34,143 nt of DNA from Cupriavidus sp. IDO (GCF_000812465.1 NZ_JWMA01000080.1:1-34143); one strand, 5' to 3'; counted from the stretch's first letter, positions 1 to 8,958 are shown. The notes: generated from the sequence alone by a model not told the origin. Made by a program: numbers and translations.

Positions 1-1226
1 GGTTCAGCACCTGATTGACCGCAGATTCGGCCGGCGCGGTTGAGATGGGCTTGTTTTGACGATGTCGTGCTCCGTAATTGATTGTCGCCCCGCCATTCAC
101 ATCGACATATGCAACAAGCTCTCGGGCCCGGTAGTCCAGCTGTGCGAGGCTGTCGGCAACGCCAGGCGTTTCAGGCACGATCACCCGACAGATTGTCAGG
201 ATGCCCTGCATCCGATTTTTGGCCTTCTCGAGCTTGGCATGCCAGAAGCACCAGCGAAGTTTTTCGATGCGGGAAATCAACACACGTCGAGCAGCTTTTT
301 CCGTTTCCGTGCTAGCACGCATGCCCTTAACAATCTGCTCAAGATATCTCACGCGCATCGAAATATGAAACCAGTCGAGCACAGGCGTGCACGAAAACGG
401 CAGTCGGTCGGCGATGGGCTGAAGTCCATTGGAGCCATCGGTGATGACAGACAGCCGCGGACGATCGGTTCTTGATGCCGCTCGTACGAAGGCGGCGAGA
501 CGCTCGGCAATATCCGGCAACTTGTTTCTCACGAATGCGAATACGTGGGAAGCCTGGTCTTTGGCCGTCAGACGCCCCGTCAGAACTTCAAAGCTCGAAC
601 ATTCTGATTTGCGCCGGCCTCGAACGAAGCCTCCATCTATAGTCAGAGTCCATTCCGTATCCTCGCTAGAGGTTTGGTGCATCACCGGCTGAACAGCCTC
701 GATGCGTGTACCCGCCCGTAGCGCCCCACTTGCATGGCCACATGGTTCAGCGTCTTTCGAACAGGTAGGAACTCGCGCATCATTGAGACGACCTGCCGAT
801 AAGGCATCTGTGCCGACAGCTTGGCTTCAAGCGCGAGCAACTCGCTGGTCGCGCGCTCCGGGACGTACTCCGTCATCGGGCTATACGGGAACTCCATTGG
901 GAGGGTGTCCCGCACGGACAGCAAATAATCCGAGCACTGCGAAACGGCACGGTACCAAAAACTGTGTCTACCTTGCGAATCCGTCGATCTTTGAGGTCGA
1001 GGAAACGGTGACAGCGAGTGCAAAATCGTCGCAGCATGCAGACTTCTTCAGCCTGCATTGCCACCATTATCTTTTGCAGCTCGTGCAGTACGTCTTTCCC
1101 TTCAGCCAGTGACAGGCCGACTTTCGCCGGTTCAAGTTCGCGATAAGGGCGGTCAATCTTGCAGATCTCAAATGTGGCAGTTTCGCCATAATCCGTGGTG
1201 ACCTCAACGCGAATGGTGATTTTCAT
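1..1226 (-). pseudogene. ISKra4-family transposase, frameshifted and cut by the window edge
   Basis: Minus-strand DDE transposase of the ISKra4 family, decayed. The start ATG is at 1226 and the N-terminus contains a zinc-binding CTRC motif. The reading frame moves twice. One frame covers 1226 to about 900, ending near FGTVPFRSARIICCPC. A second covers about 900 to 720 and contains MTEYVPERATSELLALEAK. A third runs from about 735 to the window edge: it begins LRAGTRIEAVQPVMHQ, then has WTLTIDGGFVRGR, and at the edge STAPAESAVNQVLN, which is close to the conserved C-terminal block of the family. The C-terminus lies outside the window. Two shifts in one gene argue for a dead element rather than programmed frameshifting. 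Family assignment is from recalled motifs. Confidence 0.8.
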
Positions 1227-1303
1227 CTTGGTCTCCGGCGGACGCGATCTGCCGGAATCCTATGTGCCCTGCCTTCAACCCCCAAGGTTTTTAACGCTCC
1301 CTC

Positions 1304-1720
1304 TCACGAAACGTGAGTTAGCGCGTGGCCGTACTGCTGAGAGCTCACCTGCTCCATCCACTCCACCGCCGTCCCCTCCAGCACTTCAGCAATAGCGATG
1401 TGTGCCATGGTGACTGAGCCTGTGGCGCCGTGCCAGTGCTTGGTGTTCGGCGGAATCCAGACAAGGTCGCCAGGGCGGATTGTCTGGGCCGGCTCGCCCC
1501 ATTGCTGCACAACGCCGACACCGGCGACAACCAGGAGCGTCTGGCCCAATGGGTGACTATGCCAGGCCGTCCGTGCTCCCGGAGCGAATGTGACCGTCGC
1601 CCCGCCGACGCGTGCCGGCGCTTCGGCCTGGAAGTGCGCATCGACTCGGACGCTCCCCGTGAAATAGGCAGCCGGCCCTTCACCGGACGATTGTTGGCAG
1701 GGCTGTGTCACTGTAATCAT
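1304..1720 (-). CDS. Small cupin protein, hydroxynitrile-lyase-like
   Basis: 138-residue single-domain cupin. Motif 1 reads AWHSHPLGQT and gives the HxH plus Gln metal ligands; motif 2 reads PGDLVWIPPNTKHWHG and gives the last His. Length and layout (start TGSVRVD, core GARTAWHSHPLGQTL, end VEWMEQVSSQQY) closely resemble the manganese-dependent cupin hydroxynitrile lyases described in Granulicella and relatives. Those carry the same two His, Gln, His metal set and act on cyanohydrins. Many homologues are annotated only as cupin or carboxymuconolactone-decarboxylase-associated proteins, so the true substrate is open. It is divergent from the LysR gene at 1946, and the shared 225-bp intergenic region carries a palindrome, which suggests LysR control. 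The start ATG at 1720 has only a weak ribosome-binding site. Confidence 0.8.
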   Translation of the reverse strand: MITVTQPCQQSSGEGPAAYFTGSVRVDAHFQAEAPARVGGATVTFAPGARTAWHSHPLGQTLLVVAGVGVVQQWGEPAQTIRPGDLVWIPPNTKHWHGATGSVTMAHIAIAEVLEGTAVEWMEQVSSQQYGHALTHVS

Positions 1721-1860
1721 GTTGGATAGCTTCGGTTTGTTTCGCAGCGATGATGGAAATAATCGACTCGGTTCGAATGATGCGGGACGTCCAAATGACG
1801 CATTCGGATCGCCTCATGAAAATGCTTGCGCATGACACGCTCCGGACTGAACAATAGCGG

Positions 1861-1879
1861 AGGCATTCATGAAATGCCT
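1861..1879. promoter_or_regulatory. Palindromic operator candidate between cupin and LysR genes
   Basis: AGGCATT and AATGCCT form perfect 7-bp arms around a 5-bp centre (CATGA). The site lies 67 bp before the LysR start and about 140 bp before the cupin start. A related half-site, TCATGAAAATGC, lies about 50 bp away near 1816. Position and symmetry fit a LysR-type binding site controlling both divergent genes; this is inference. Confidence 0.45.
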
Positions 1880-1945
1880 TCATAGCTCCATACAGGCCGC
1901 AGGCCGCTCGCCTGCCTGGCTCGAGTCGCAAAAGAAAGCCCGTCC

Positions 1946-2851
1946 ATGCCCCGCCATAACCTGAACGACCTGCTTGCATTGATCACCGTTGCCAAGGAAC
2001 GCAGCTTCACGCGCGCGGCCGCCCGGCTTGGCGTCACGCAGTCGGCGCTAAGCCACACCATCCGCGGCCTGGAAGCCAGGTTGGGCGTACGGCTGCTGAC
2101 CCGGACCACGCGCAGCGTGTCTACGACCGACGCCGGCGAATGGCTGATCCAGTCGCTAGGTCCAAAATTCGAGGAAATCGAAGCGGAGCTGTCCGCAGTG
2201 GCCGAACTTGGCGATCGGCCGGCGGGAACGATCCGCATCACGTCCGTCGACCATCCGATCGATGCCATCATCTGGCCACGCCTGGCCAAGGTGCTCCCGC
2301 AGTACCCCGACCTGAACGTCGAACTGACCGTCGACTATGGACTCACCAATATCGTCGGCGAGCGATATGACATTGGCGTGCGCTTTGGCGACCAGATCGA
2401 GAAGGACATGATTGCAGTGCGCATCAGCCCCGACGTGAAGATGGCCATCGTCGGCACCCCTGCGTACTTCAAGGGCCGTGACAAGCCCACCACGCCGCGT
2501 GACTTGCTGGCCCACCGATGCATCAACCTGCGGCTTTCCACGAGCGGTGGGCTCTATGCATGGGAACTGGCCAAGGGAGCCAAGAAGCTGCAGGCGCGCG
2601 TGGAGGGCCAGGTCATCTGCAACAGCGTCAACCAGATGCTGAATGCCGCGCTGGACGGCTTCGGACTGACGTTCCTGCCCTGGCCCATGGTCCAGCCCTA
2701 CGTGGAGGCGGGACGGCTGGTCCGGGTGATGGAAGACTGGTGCCCGACCTTCCCCGGCTACCACGCGTTCTATCCAAGCCGCCGCCAGTCCTCGCGCGCC
2801 CTCAAGATCGTCATCGACGCCATCCGATACCGCCCGGAGGGCGCACGCTAG
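1946..2851 (+). CDS. LysR-family transcriptional regulator
   Basis: 301-residue LysR regulator. The N-terminal winged helix-turn-helix spans about residues 3-62 (LNDLLALITVAKERSFTRAA, then LGVTQSALSHTIRGLE), followed by a periplasmic-binding-protein-like effector domain from about 90 to the end. The effector domain has the CrgA/DsdC-group feel (RITSVDHPIDAIIWPRL, YDIGVRFGD, CINLRLSTSGG). It is divergent from the cupin gene and points towards an MFS exporter and alcohol dehydrogenase, so it may control either side. Its TAG stop overlaps, on the opposite strand, the TAG stop of a molybdopterin oxidoreductase fragment, so the two reading frames converge with no spacer. The ligand is unknown. Confidence 0.93.
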   Translation: MPRHNLNDLLALITVAKERSFTRAAARLGVTQSALSHTIRGLEARLGVRLLTRTTRSVSTTDAGEWLIQSLGPKFEEIEAELSAVAELGDRPAGTIRITSVDHPIDAIIWPRLAKVLPQYPDLNVELTVDYGLTNIVGERYDIGVRFGDQIEKDMIAVRISPDVKMAIVGTPAYFKGRDKPTTPRDLLAHRCINLRLSTSGGLYAWELAKGAKKLQARVEGQVICNSVNQMLNAALDGFGLTFLPWPMVQPYVEAGRLVRVMEDWCPTFPGYHAFYPSRRQSSRALKIVIDAIRYRPEGAR

Positions 2852-3012
2852 GCTGGCGCAAGCTGGTTGCGGATCGGCAGCGAGCGGATCCGCTGGCCAG
2901 TGGCCGCGAAGATCGCATTGCACAGCGCCGGCGCCACCGGCGGTACGGGCGGCGGATCGCCCACGCTGCCAGGCGGCTGGATACCGTCGAGAGTAGGTTT
3001 GCCGCGCGCGGT
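2848..3012 (-). pseudogene. C-terminal fragment of a molybdopterin-binding oxidoreductase subunit
   Basis: Minus-strand reading frame of about 53 codons, ending PALCNAIFAATGQRIRSLPI then RNQLAPA and stop. The run PPGSVGDPPPVPPVAPALCN is the usual C-terminal end of large subunits of the xanthine dehydrogenase / isoquinoline 1-oxidoreductase (IorB) family. An in-frame stop occurs just upstream (near 3013), so the rest of this roughly 700-residue protein is missing. It lies between the LysR and MFS genes and marks a past deletion. It also leaves the MFS gene with an unusual upstream region. Confidence 0.75.
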
Positions 3013-3088
3013 CTATGAATGCTCCTCATAAGGGCATCCACTATGGATGGGCTAGTCGCGCGAGCCGCTTCTCGCGAAAATATGGCCA

Positions 3089-4354
3089 ATGGAAAAACCA
3101 GTTTTACATCAGGCAGCGCCCTCCTCGCCCCATCTCGACGCCAGACAGCCCGGCGCTTCAACCCGGCACCATTCCGCAGATCGCTCCGCACATCCGCAGG
3201 CCCACTGGAGCGGCGTCTTCGCGATGACGCTCTGTGTCTTTGCATTGATCGCATCGGAGTTCATGCCGGTGAGCCTGCTGACCCCGATGGCAGCGGACCT
3301 GCATGTCACGGAAGGCATGGCAGGCCAGGGCATCGCGATCTCCGGCGCCTTTGCCGTTGTCACGAGCCTCTTCATTTCGACGCTGGCCGGCAGCATCGAC
3401 CGCAAGACCCTGCTCCTCGGGCTCACAGGCGTCATGGCATTGTCTGGCGCCATCATCGCGGTGGCACCGACGTACTTCGCCTACATGACCGGACGCGCGC
3501 TGATCGGTGTGGTTGTCGGAGGATTCTGGTCGATGTCGGCAGCCACGGCCATGCGGCTGGTGCCGGCGCACCAGGTGCCACGGGCGCTGGCCGTCTTCAA
3601 CGGCGGCAATGCACTGGCCACCGTCGTAGCCGCGCCGCTCGGCAGCTATCTGGGCGCGATCGTTGGCTGGCGCGGGGCGTTCTATTGCCTGGTGCCGGTT
3701 GCCTTGTTCGCCCTCGCCTGGCAATGGATCAGCCTGCCCGCCATGCCGGTGGCGTCCCGTAGTGAAAGGTCGAGTCATGTATTCACCCATCTGCGGCGCC
3801 CTGTGGTGGCGTTCGGCATGCTGGCGGCGGGTGTGTTTTTCTCCGGGCAGTTCACGCTGTTCACCTACATCCGGCCATTCCTCGAAACCGTGACGCGGGT
3901 TGATGCATCGACGTTGTCCCTGATCCTGCTGGCGATCGGCATGGCCGGATTCGTCGGCACCATGTTGATCGGGACAGTATTGAAGCGCGCGTTCTACATG
4001 ACGCTCATTGCCATTCCGTCATTGATGGCCGCCATCGCCCTGGCGCTGGTCGCCTTTGGTCACCATACCGCTGCCGTCATCGCGCTGCTGGCGCTATGGG
4101 GTCTGGTAGCCACGGCGGCACCCGTCGGGTGGTGGAGTTGGATCACCCGCACGTTCCCGCACCACGCCGAGGCAGGCGGAGGCCTTATGGTGGCCGTCGT
4201 CCAGCTCTCCATCGCAATGGGTTCCACGATTGGCGGCGTGCTGTTCGACACCCTGGGCTATCGCAGCACGCTCGAAGCTAGCGCCGCGCTGTTGCTGCTC
4301 GCAGCCGGCCTTGCATTGATGACGGCTCGTGCCGAGACCGCACAGGCCACCTGA
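3089..4354 (+). CDS. MFS efflux transporter, NepI/AraJ type
   Basis: 421-residue major facilitator with about 12 membrane segments. The segment starting FAMTLCVFALIASEFMPVSL and the motif around TGRALIGVVVGGFWSM match the drug:H+ antiporter-1 group that includes NepI (purine ribonucleoside efflux) and AraJ. The first about 45 residues are hydrophilic; homologues often have a short cytoplasmic tail ending HWSGVF before helix 1, which is why I keep the ATG at 3089, though its ribosome-binding site is weak. The ATG at 3224 is an alternative. The stop is 23 bp before the alcohol dehydrogenase start, so the two are probably one transcript. Substrate not predictable. Confidence 0.88.
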   Translation: MEKPVLHQAAPSSPHLDARQPGASTRHHSADRSAHPQAHWSGVFAMTLCVFALIASEFMPVSLLTPMAADLHVTEGMAGQGIAISGAFAVVTSLFISTLAGSIDRKTLLLGLTGVMALSGAIIAVAPTYFAYMTGRALIGVVVGGFWSMSAATAMRLVPAHQVPRALAVFNGGNALATVVAAPLGSYLGAIVGWRGAFYCLVPVALFALAWQWISLPAMPVASRSERSSHVFTHLRRPVVAFGMLAAGVFFSGQFTLFTYIRPFLETVTRVDASTLSLILLAIGMAGFVGTMLIGTVLKRAFYMTLIAIPSLMAAIALALVAFGHHTAAVIALLALWGLVATAAPVGWWSWITRTFPHHAEAGGGLMVAVVQLSIAMGSTIGGVLFDTLGYRSTLEASAALLLLAAGLALMTARAETAQAT

Positions 4355-4377
4355 GAAAATCTTTAGGAGAATCTTCC

Positions 4378-5427
4378 ATGACTATCCATGCCTATGGCGC
4401 TCACGCCGCCGATCGTCCGCTTGAATCCATCGGCATCACTCGGCGCGCACCGGGTGCGCACGATATCCAGATCGACATTGCCTATTGCGGCGTGTGCCAT
4501 TCCGACATCCACCAGGTGCGTTCGGAATGGGCTGGCACACTCTATCCATGCGTGCCCGGACACGAGATCGTCGGCCGCGTTTCGGCAGTTGGCGCCCATG
4601 TATCGGCCTTCGCGATTGGCGATCTGGTCGGCGTTGGCTGCATCGTCGACAGTTGCAGGCACTGCGCCGACTGCGACGATGGGCTGGAGAATTACTGCGA
4701 CCACATGGTTGGCACGTACAACGGACCGACCGAAGACGCCCCAGGCCACACGCTCGGGGGCTATTCTCAGCAGATTGTCGTGCATGAACGCTACGTGCTT
4801 CGCGTTCGCCATCCGGAGGCTGATCTCGCGGCTGTAGCGCCGCTCCTGTGCGCCGGTATCACGACGTATTCGCCCCTGCGCCATTGGAACGTCGGCCCCG
4901 GGCACAAGGTTGGCGTCGTGGGCATTGGCGGCCTCGGGCACATGGGCATCAAGCTGGCTCATGCAATGGGCGCGCGTGTGGTGGCCTTCACTACATCGGA
5001 GTCGAAGCGACAAGACGCCCTGGCGCTGGGCGCACGCGAGGTAGTGGTGTCCCGTAATGAGGAGGAAATGTCGTCGCGCGCTGCGAGTCTGGACTTCATC
5101 CTCAATACCGTCGCGGCTCCGCACGACCTCGATCCCTTCTTTGCGCTACTGAAGCGCGATGGAACAATGGCGCTGGTCGGCGCCCCCGCCACACCTCACC
5201 CATCGACCCAGGTATTCAACCTGATCATGAAGCGCCGCAGTCTGGCCGGCTCCATGATTGGGGGCATTCCTGAAACGCAGGAGATGCTCGATTTCTGTGC
5301 TAAACACGCCATCGTGGCCGACATCGAGAAGATTCGCGCTGACGAGATAAACCGGGCGTACGAGCGCATGCTCAGGGGAGACGTCAAGTATCGATTTGTC
5401 ATCGACTGCGCGTCGCTTGCTGCCTGA
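4378..5427 (+). CDS. Zinc-dependent NAD(P) alcohol dehydrogenase, YahK/CAD family
   Basis: 349-residue medium-chain dehydrogenase of the cinnamyl-alcohol-dehydrogenase / YahK group. It probably reduces aldehydes to alcohols with NADPH in the cytoplasm. The catalytic zinc ligands are in CGVCHSD (near residue 36) and GHE (near 61). The structural zinc ligands are in the Cys-rich run CRHCADCDDGLENYC, which has all four cysteines. The coenzyme loop GIGGLGHMG is near residues 181-189. The length is normal for the family and the start has a good AGGAG site 9 bp upstream. It is cotranscribed with the MFS exporter. The pair could detoxify an aldehyde and export a product, but that is inference. Confidence 0.93.
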   Translation: MTIHAYGAHAADRPLESIGITRRAPGAHDIQIDIAYCGVCHSDIHQVRSEWAGTLYPCVPGHEIVGRVSAVGAHVSAFAIGDLVGVGCIVDSCRHCADCDDGLENYCDHMVGTYNGPTEDAPGHTLGGYSQQIVVHERYVLRVRHPEADLAAVAPLLCAGITTYSPLRHWNVGPGHKVGVVGIGGLGHMGIKLAHAMGARVVAFTTSESKRQDALALGAREVVVSRNEEEMSSRAASLDFILNTVAAPHDLDPFFALLKRDGTMALVGAPATPHPSTQVFNLIMKRRSLAGSMIGGIPETQEMLDFCAKHAIVADIEKIRADEINRAYERMLRGDVKYRFVIDCASLAA

Positions 5428-6007
5428 TTGCTGCCGAGTCGGACGGTCACGCCGATTGCGCGTCAGAGACCGAGTTTTCGTTCGCTCATCCACGTGCGGG
5501 GGCAGTGAGCGAGCGTTACTGAACGCTCGGCGCCGCGGAAAGGCGCTGCGCCCGAGCAGCCGCCCATCAGGTGGAAGAACAAGGCTTTGGCATCGTTAGC
5601 CAATATGATCGTAGGCGGATGTCCGCTGGCGGGCGGATGTGTGTCCGCCATGGGTCGGTCAGAGACGATGGCATTTTCGGCGCATGCATCCGTCCGACAG
5701 CCAGCCTCTGCCATTCGACGCAGTCCATGCGAACGGCCGAAATGGCCATGGACGCAGCCACAGGCCAACCGCGGTGCCGGCCATCGTTAGCGTCATGCTC
5801 AAGCGTACCAGTACCATCTGGTCGCATCCCATCGTTCGGCGGCGCCGGCGCCACACTGGCGCTCCTACCGAAAAGGTCATATAAACCATAGCATACGGAA
5901 GGTTATCCGCCTGGCCGCGCGGCTTTTGCTCCACTTTTAAGTTGGCTCGCGCACGGACTGGCGCCTGGTTTAGGTATTCGAATATCCAGGCACGACGGAG
6001 GTATGCT
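5428..6007. other. Long intergenic stretch without a recognisable gene
   Basis: 580 bp between the alcohol dehydrogenase and the lactate dehydrogenase-like gene. Short reading frames exist on both strands but none has a recognisable motif or convincing ribosome-binding site. A local inverted repeat with GGCGGA and TCCGCC arms lies near 5632-5650. The promoter of the downstream operon probably lies in the AT-richer part near 5880-5980. Confidence 0.5.
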
Positions 6008-6955
6008 ATGCGGCAACCCAAGATCGTCATCGTCGGCGCAGGACTGGTTGGCGGGTCGGCGGCCTTGTTTGCAGCGGTAACCATCCCGAGCGCAGAGATC
6101 GTCATCATCGATGTTGCGCGAGTGCGGGCCGAAGGGCAGGCGCTGGACCTCGCCCACGCTGTAGCATTCTGGGGACACAACCGCTTCTATGCCGGTGATT
6201 ACGAGAACGCGCGCGACGCGGACATCATCGTGATCACCGCCGGCGTCGGTGTGAAGCCAGGGCGGACTCGTCTGGACCTGGCCAAAACCAATGCGGGCAT
6301 CGCGGCGGAGATCGTGGATCGCACTGCACCATTGGCCCCGGATGCGATCTACGTCATCGCGACCAACCCCTGCGATGTGTTGGCCGCCGTCGTTTTTGAC
6401 CGCCTGCGCTGCGCGCGGGAGCGCGTTATCAGCACCGGCACCTCCCTCGACACCGGGCGACTGCGATCGCTTCTCTCCGAGCGGCTGGGCGTCGTGGCGC
6501 CTGGGATTCACGCCTACGTTCTCGGCGAACACGGCGAATCCGCGGTGATCGACTGGGCCGGCGCGACGGTCTCCGGCATGCCCCTCGAAACGTTCCTGGC
6601 CAAAAGCGGCAAGGAGCTGGGCCCTGCCAGCCGCGATCTGATCCTGCGCTCCGTGCACGAGGCTGCCAAGCTCATCAAGGAAGGCAAGGGCGCGACCCAC
6701 TATGGGATCGCCAGTGCGATTGGGCGAATTTGTCAGGCCATCGTGCACAACACCGACCTCATTCTCACGGTCGGCATCGTGCATGCCAAGGTCGAAGGCG
6801 TACCAGAGGTATGTTTGTCGCTGCCGATGGTGGTCAATGGCGGCGGAGCGCAGTTACTGGCGTATCCGGAACTCAACCCCACCGAGCGCGAGGCCCTGCG
6901 GCGCAGTGCTCGCATCGTCAAGGAGGCAACCGACAGCGTGCTCCAGAACCGGTAG
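6008..6955 (+). CDS. L-lactate/2-hydroxyacid dehydrogenase (LDH/MDH family)
   Basis: 315-residue NAD-dependent dehydrogenase of the lactate/malate family. The Rossmann loop GAGLVGGS is at residues 9-16, followed by an acidic coenzyme residue in VIIDVAR. Catalytic His is in VLGEHGES; the Asp/Arg pair is in TSLDTGRLR; the Asn is in ATNPCDVL. Length fits bacterial L-LDH. I start at ATG 6008, which follows a GGAG site; an in-frame ATG at 5942 would add 22 non-homologous residues. In the specificity loop (AGVGVKPGRTRLDL) the residue that is Gln in lactate and Arg in malate dehydrogenases is Val, and the usual GETR is GRTR. The true substrate may therefore be another 2-oxoacid. Next to a dicarboxylate-transporter remnant and D-amino-acid dehydrogenase. 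Confidence 0.88.
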   Translation: MRQPKIVIVGAGLVGGSAALFAAVTIPSAEIVIIDVARVRAEGQALDLAHAVAFWGHNRFYAGDYENARDADIIVITAGVGVKPGRTRLDLAKTNAGIAAEIVDRTAPLAPDAIYVIATNPCDVLAAVVFDRLRCARERVISTGTSLDTGRLRSLLSERLGVVAPGIHAYVLGEHGESAVIDWAGATVSGMPLETFLAKSGKELGPASRDLILRSVHEAAKLIKEGKGATHYGIASAIGRICQAIVHNTDLILTVGIVHAKVEGVPEVCLSLPMVVNGGGAQLLAYPELNPTEREALRRSARIVKEATDSVLQNR

Positions 6956-7006
6956 GGACATTGCGCACGCTCCGGACAAACTGAACAACGCCGCCAGGAG
7001 TTAATC

Positions 7007-7586
7007 ATGGATGTATCACCCGCTAAGGCTCCGCCGCCCACAAGCTCAACCGCGACGAAATCGGCGCCACCGGTAGGGCATCTCAGACATCTCTGGAAAT
7101 TTCTCGTCCCGGTGGGCATCGGCATCGTCCTCTGGTTCCTGCCGGCGCCGGCCGGCCTCGAGACGAAGGCGTGGCACATGTTCGCCGTGTTCGTCGCCAC
7201 CATTGCCGGCATCATGACCGCCCCTCTGCCGATGGCGGCGGTAGCCATTATCGGCGCGACGGTGGGCGTGTTCGTTGGCGTCGTGTCCTTTGCCGATGTC
7301 ACCAAATCCACCGGCACGGACCTCGTCTGGCTGGTGATGCTCGCCTTCTTCATCTCCCGAGGCGTGATAAAGACCGGCCTGGGGCGCCGCATCGCACTTC
7401 TGTTCATGCGGCTGTTGGGTAAGCGAACCCTGGGACTACGGCATCGGCTCCGGTCCGGTCATGTTCGGCGCCGGCTATGTCACCCAGGGGGAATGGTGGA
7501 AGGCTGGCTTCCTGATGAGCCTCATCTACATGGTTGTCTGGCTGGTCGTCGGCCCGCTTTGGTGGCAGCTCCTCGGGCACGTTTGA
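7007..7586 (+). pseudogene. DASS-family dicarboxylate transporter with a large internal deletion
   Basis: The first about 140 codons encode the start of a divalent anion:sodium symporter (SLC13/CitT type). They include helices around LVPVGIGIVLWFL, MFAVFVATIAGIM and LVWLVMLAFFISRGV, ending IALLFMRLLGKRTLG. At about 7427-7435 the sequence jumps, in another frame, to the family's C-terminal end: WDYGIGSGPVMFGAG, then WWKAGFLMSLIYMVVWLVVG and GPLWWQLLGHV with a TGA at 7584-7586. About 280-290 residues in between are absent. The start has a good AGGAG site and is 51 bp after the dehydrogenase stop, so an intact transporter once shared its operon. Non-functional as a carrier. Confidence 0.85.
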
Positions 7587-7665
7587 GACGGTACGGGGCT
7601 CTCGTTTGATACGCTGGGAACATTAAATAACTATTTCATCTTGATCATCGTTATTGGGGATCGGT

Positions 7666-8958
7666 ATGCGAGTCGTAGTACTGGGCAGTGGTGTCGTTGG
7701 CGTAACGAGCGCGTACTATCTCGCGCGTGCAGGCCACGAAGTGACGGTCATTGACCGCGAGCAAGGTCCGGCGCTCGAGACCAGCTTTGCCAATGCCGGG
7801 CAGATTTCACCCGGTTACGCAGCGCCATGGGCAGCGCCCGGTGTGCCACTGAAAGCGGTCAAGTGGATGTTCCAGAAGCACGCGCCGCTCGCCATCCGGC
7901 CTGATGATGCGGACAAGCAGTTCCAGCTTCAATGGATGTGGCAGATGCTGCAGAATTGCACAGCCGAGCGATATGCCATCAACAAGAATCGCATGGTTCG
8001 GCTTGCCGAGTACAGTCGCGACTGCCTGAAGGCGCTACGCTCGGATACCGGCATTCAATATGAGGGCCGCACAGGTGGCACGCTCCAGGTATTTCGCACA
8101 CAGCAGCAGCTAGACGGGGCAGCCAAAGACATCGCGGTGCTAAAGGAGGCCAACATTCCATATGAGCTTCTGACACAGTCCGAACTCGCGCGCGCTGAAC
8201 CAGCGCTTGCTATCACGGCACACAAGCTGACGGGCGGACTGCGCTTGCCGGGCGATGAAACCGGTGATTGCCAGTTGTTCACCACGCGCCTCGCCACCCT
8301 CGCAGCAGAGGCCGGCGTAACCTTCCGCTACAACACTCCGGTTGACGCGCTGGTTGTCGAAGGTGGCAAGGTTGTCGGGGTACGGCACGGCACCAGGCTC
8401 GTCCATGCTGATGCGTTTGTCGTGGCTTTTGGCTCGTACTCGACCCATTTTCTTTCTGGAATCGTTCGAATCCCGGTATATCCGCTCAAGGGTTACTCGA
8501 TTACAGCCCCCATCATTGACGAGAGTCGCGCTCCGGTTTCAACCGTGCTTGACGAGACCTACAAGATTGCAATCACGCGTTTCGACAAACGCATTCGTGT
8601 TGGCGGCATGGCCGAGATTGTGGGATTCGACAAACGGCTGAGGGAGACGCGAAGGGAAACCCTGGAAATGTGTGTCAATGATCTGTTCCCGGGCGGCGGA
8701 GACACCACCAAGGCTTCATTCTGGACCGGCCTTCGCCCGATGACACCAGACGGCACACCCATTGTCGGAATTACTGCCTTGCCCAATCTTTATCTGAACA
8801 CCGGCCACGGTACGCTTGGCTGGACGATGTCCTGCGGTTCGGCCCAGCTTCTCGCGGATCTTGTCTCTGGCAGACAACCGGCTATTCGCCACGACGACCT
8901 GAACGTCTTTAGGTACACCGGTGAACCGGTCGCACCGACCAACTTCGAATTCAATTAA
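7666..8958 (+). CDS. dadA: D-amino-acid dehydrogenase, small subunit type
   Basis: 430-residue FAD-dependent D-amino-acid dehydrogenase, a membrane-associated enzyme that oxidises D-amino acids (classically D-alanine) to 2-oxoacids and passes electrons to the respiratory chain. The FAD loop is VVLGSGVVGVTSAYYLA at the N-terminus. SFANAGQISPGYAAPWAAPG and the C-terminal WTGLRPMTPDGTPIVG and LNTGHGTLGWTMSCGS are strongly conserved DadA motifs. I choose ATG 7666 (GGGGA upstream) over the TTG at 7654. The last residues (EPVAPTNFEFN) abut an IS5-family fragment, so the native C-terminal tail may have been changed. Together with the LDH-like enzyme the context suggests 2-oxoacid/hydroxyacid metabolism. 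Confidence 0.94.
   Translation: MRVVVLGSGVVGVTSAYYLARAGHEVTVIDREQGPALETSFANAGQISPGYAAPWAAPGVPLKAVKWMFQKHAPLAIRPDDADKQFQLQWMWQMLQNCTAERYAINKNRMVRLAEYSRDCLKALRSDTGIQYEGRTGGTLQVFRTQQQLDGAAKDIAVLKEANIPYELLTQSELARAEPALAITAHKLTGGLRLPGDETGDCQLFTTRLATLAAEAGVTFRYNTPVDALVVEGGKVVGVRHGTRLVHADAFVVAFGSYSTHFLSGIVRIPVYPLKGYSITAPIIDESRAPVSTVLDETYKIAITRFDKRIRVGGMAEIVGFDKRLRETRRETLEMCVNDLFPGGGDTTKASFWTGLRPMTPDGTPIVGITALPNLYLNTGHGTLGWTMSCGSAQLLADLVSGRQPAIRHDDLNVFRYTGEPVAPTNFEFN

Noticed and set aside
2156..2923. 255-codon minus-strand frame opposite the LysR gene
   Set aside because: Shadow of the regulator; only the stretch 2848-3012, in a different frame, has real homology.
5903..6784. 293-codon minus-strand frame opposite the lactate dehydrogenase-like gene
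   Set aside because: Antisense shadow with no motif; the plus strand has all catalytic residues of the family.
8461..8475. GTTCGAATCCC resembling a tRNA T-arm
   Set aside because: Inside dadA coding sequence, with no cloverleaf around it. I found no tRNA in the window.
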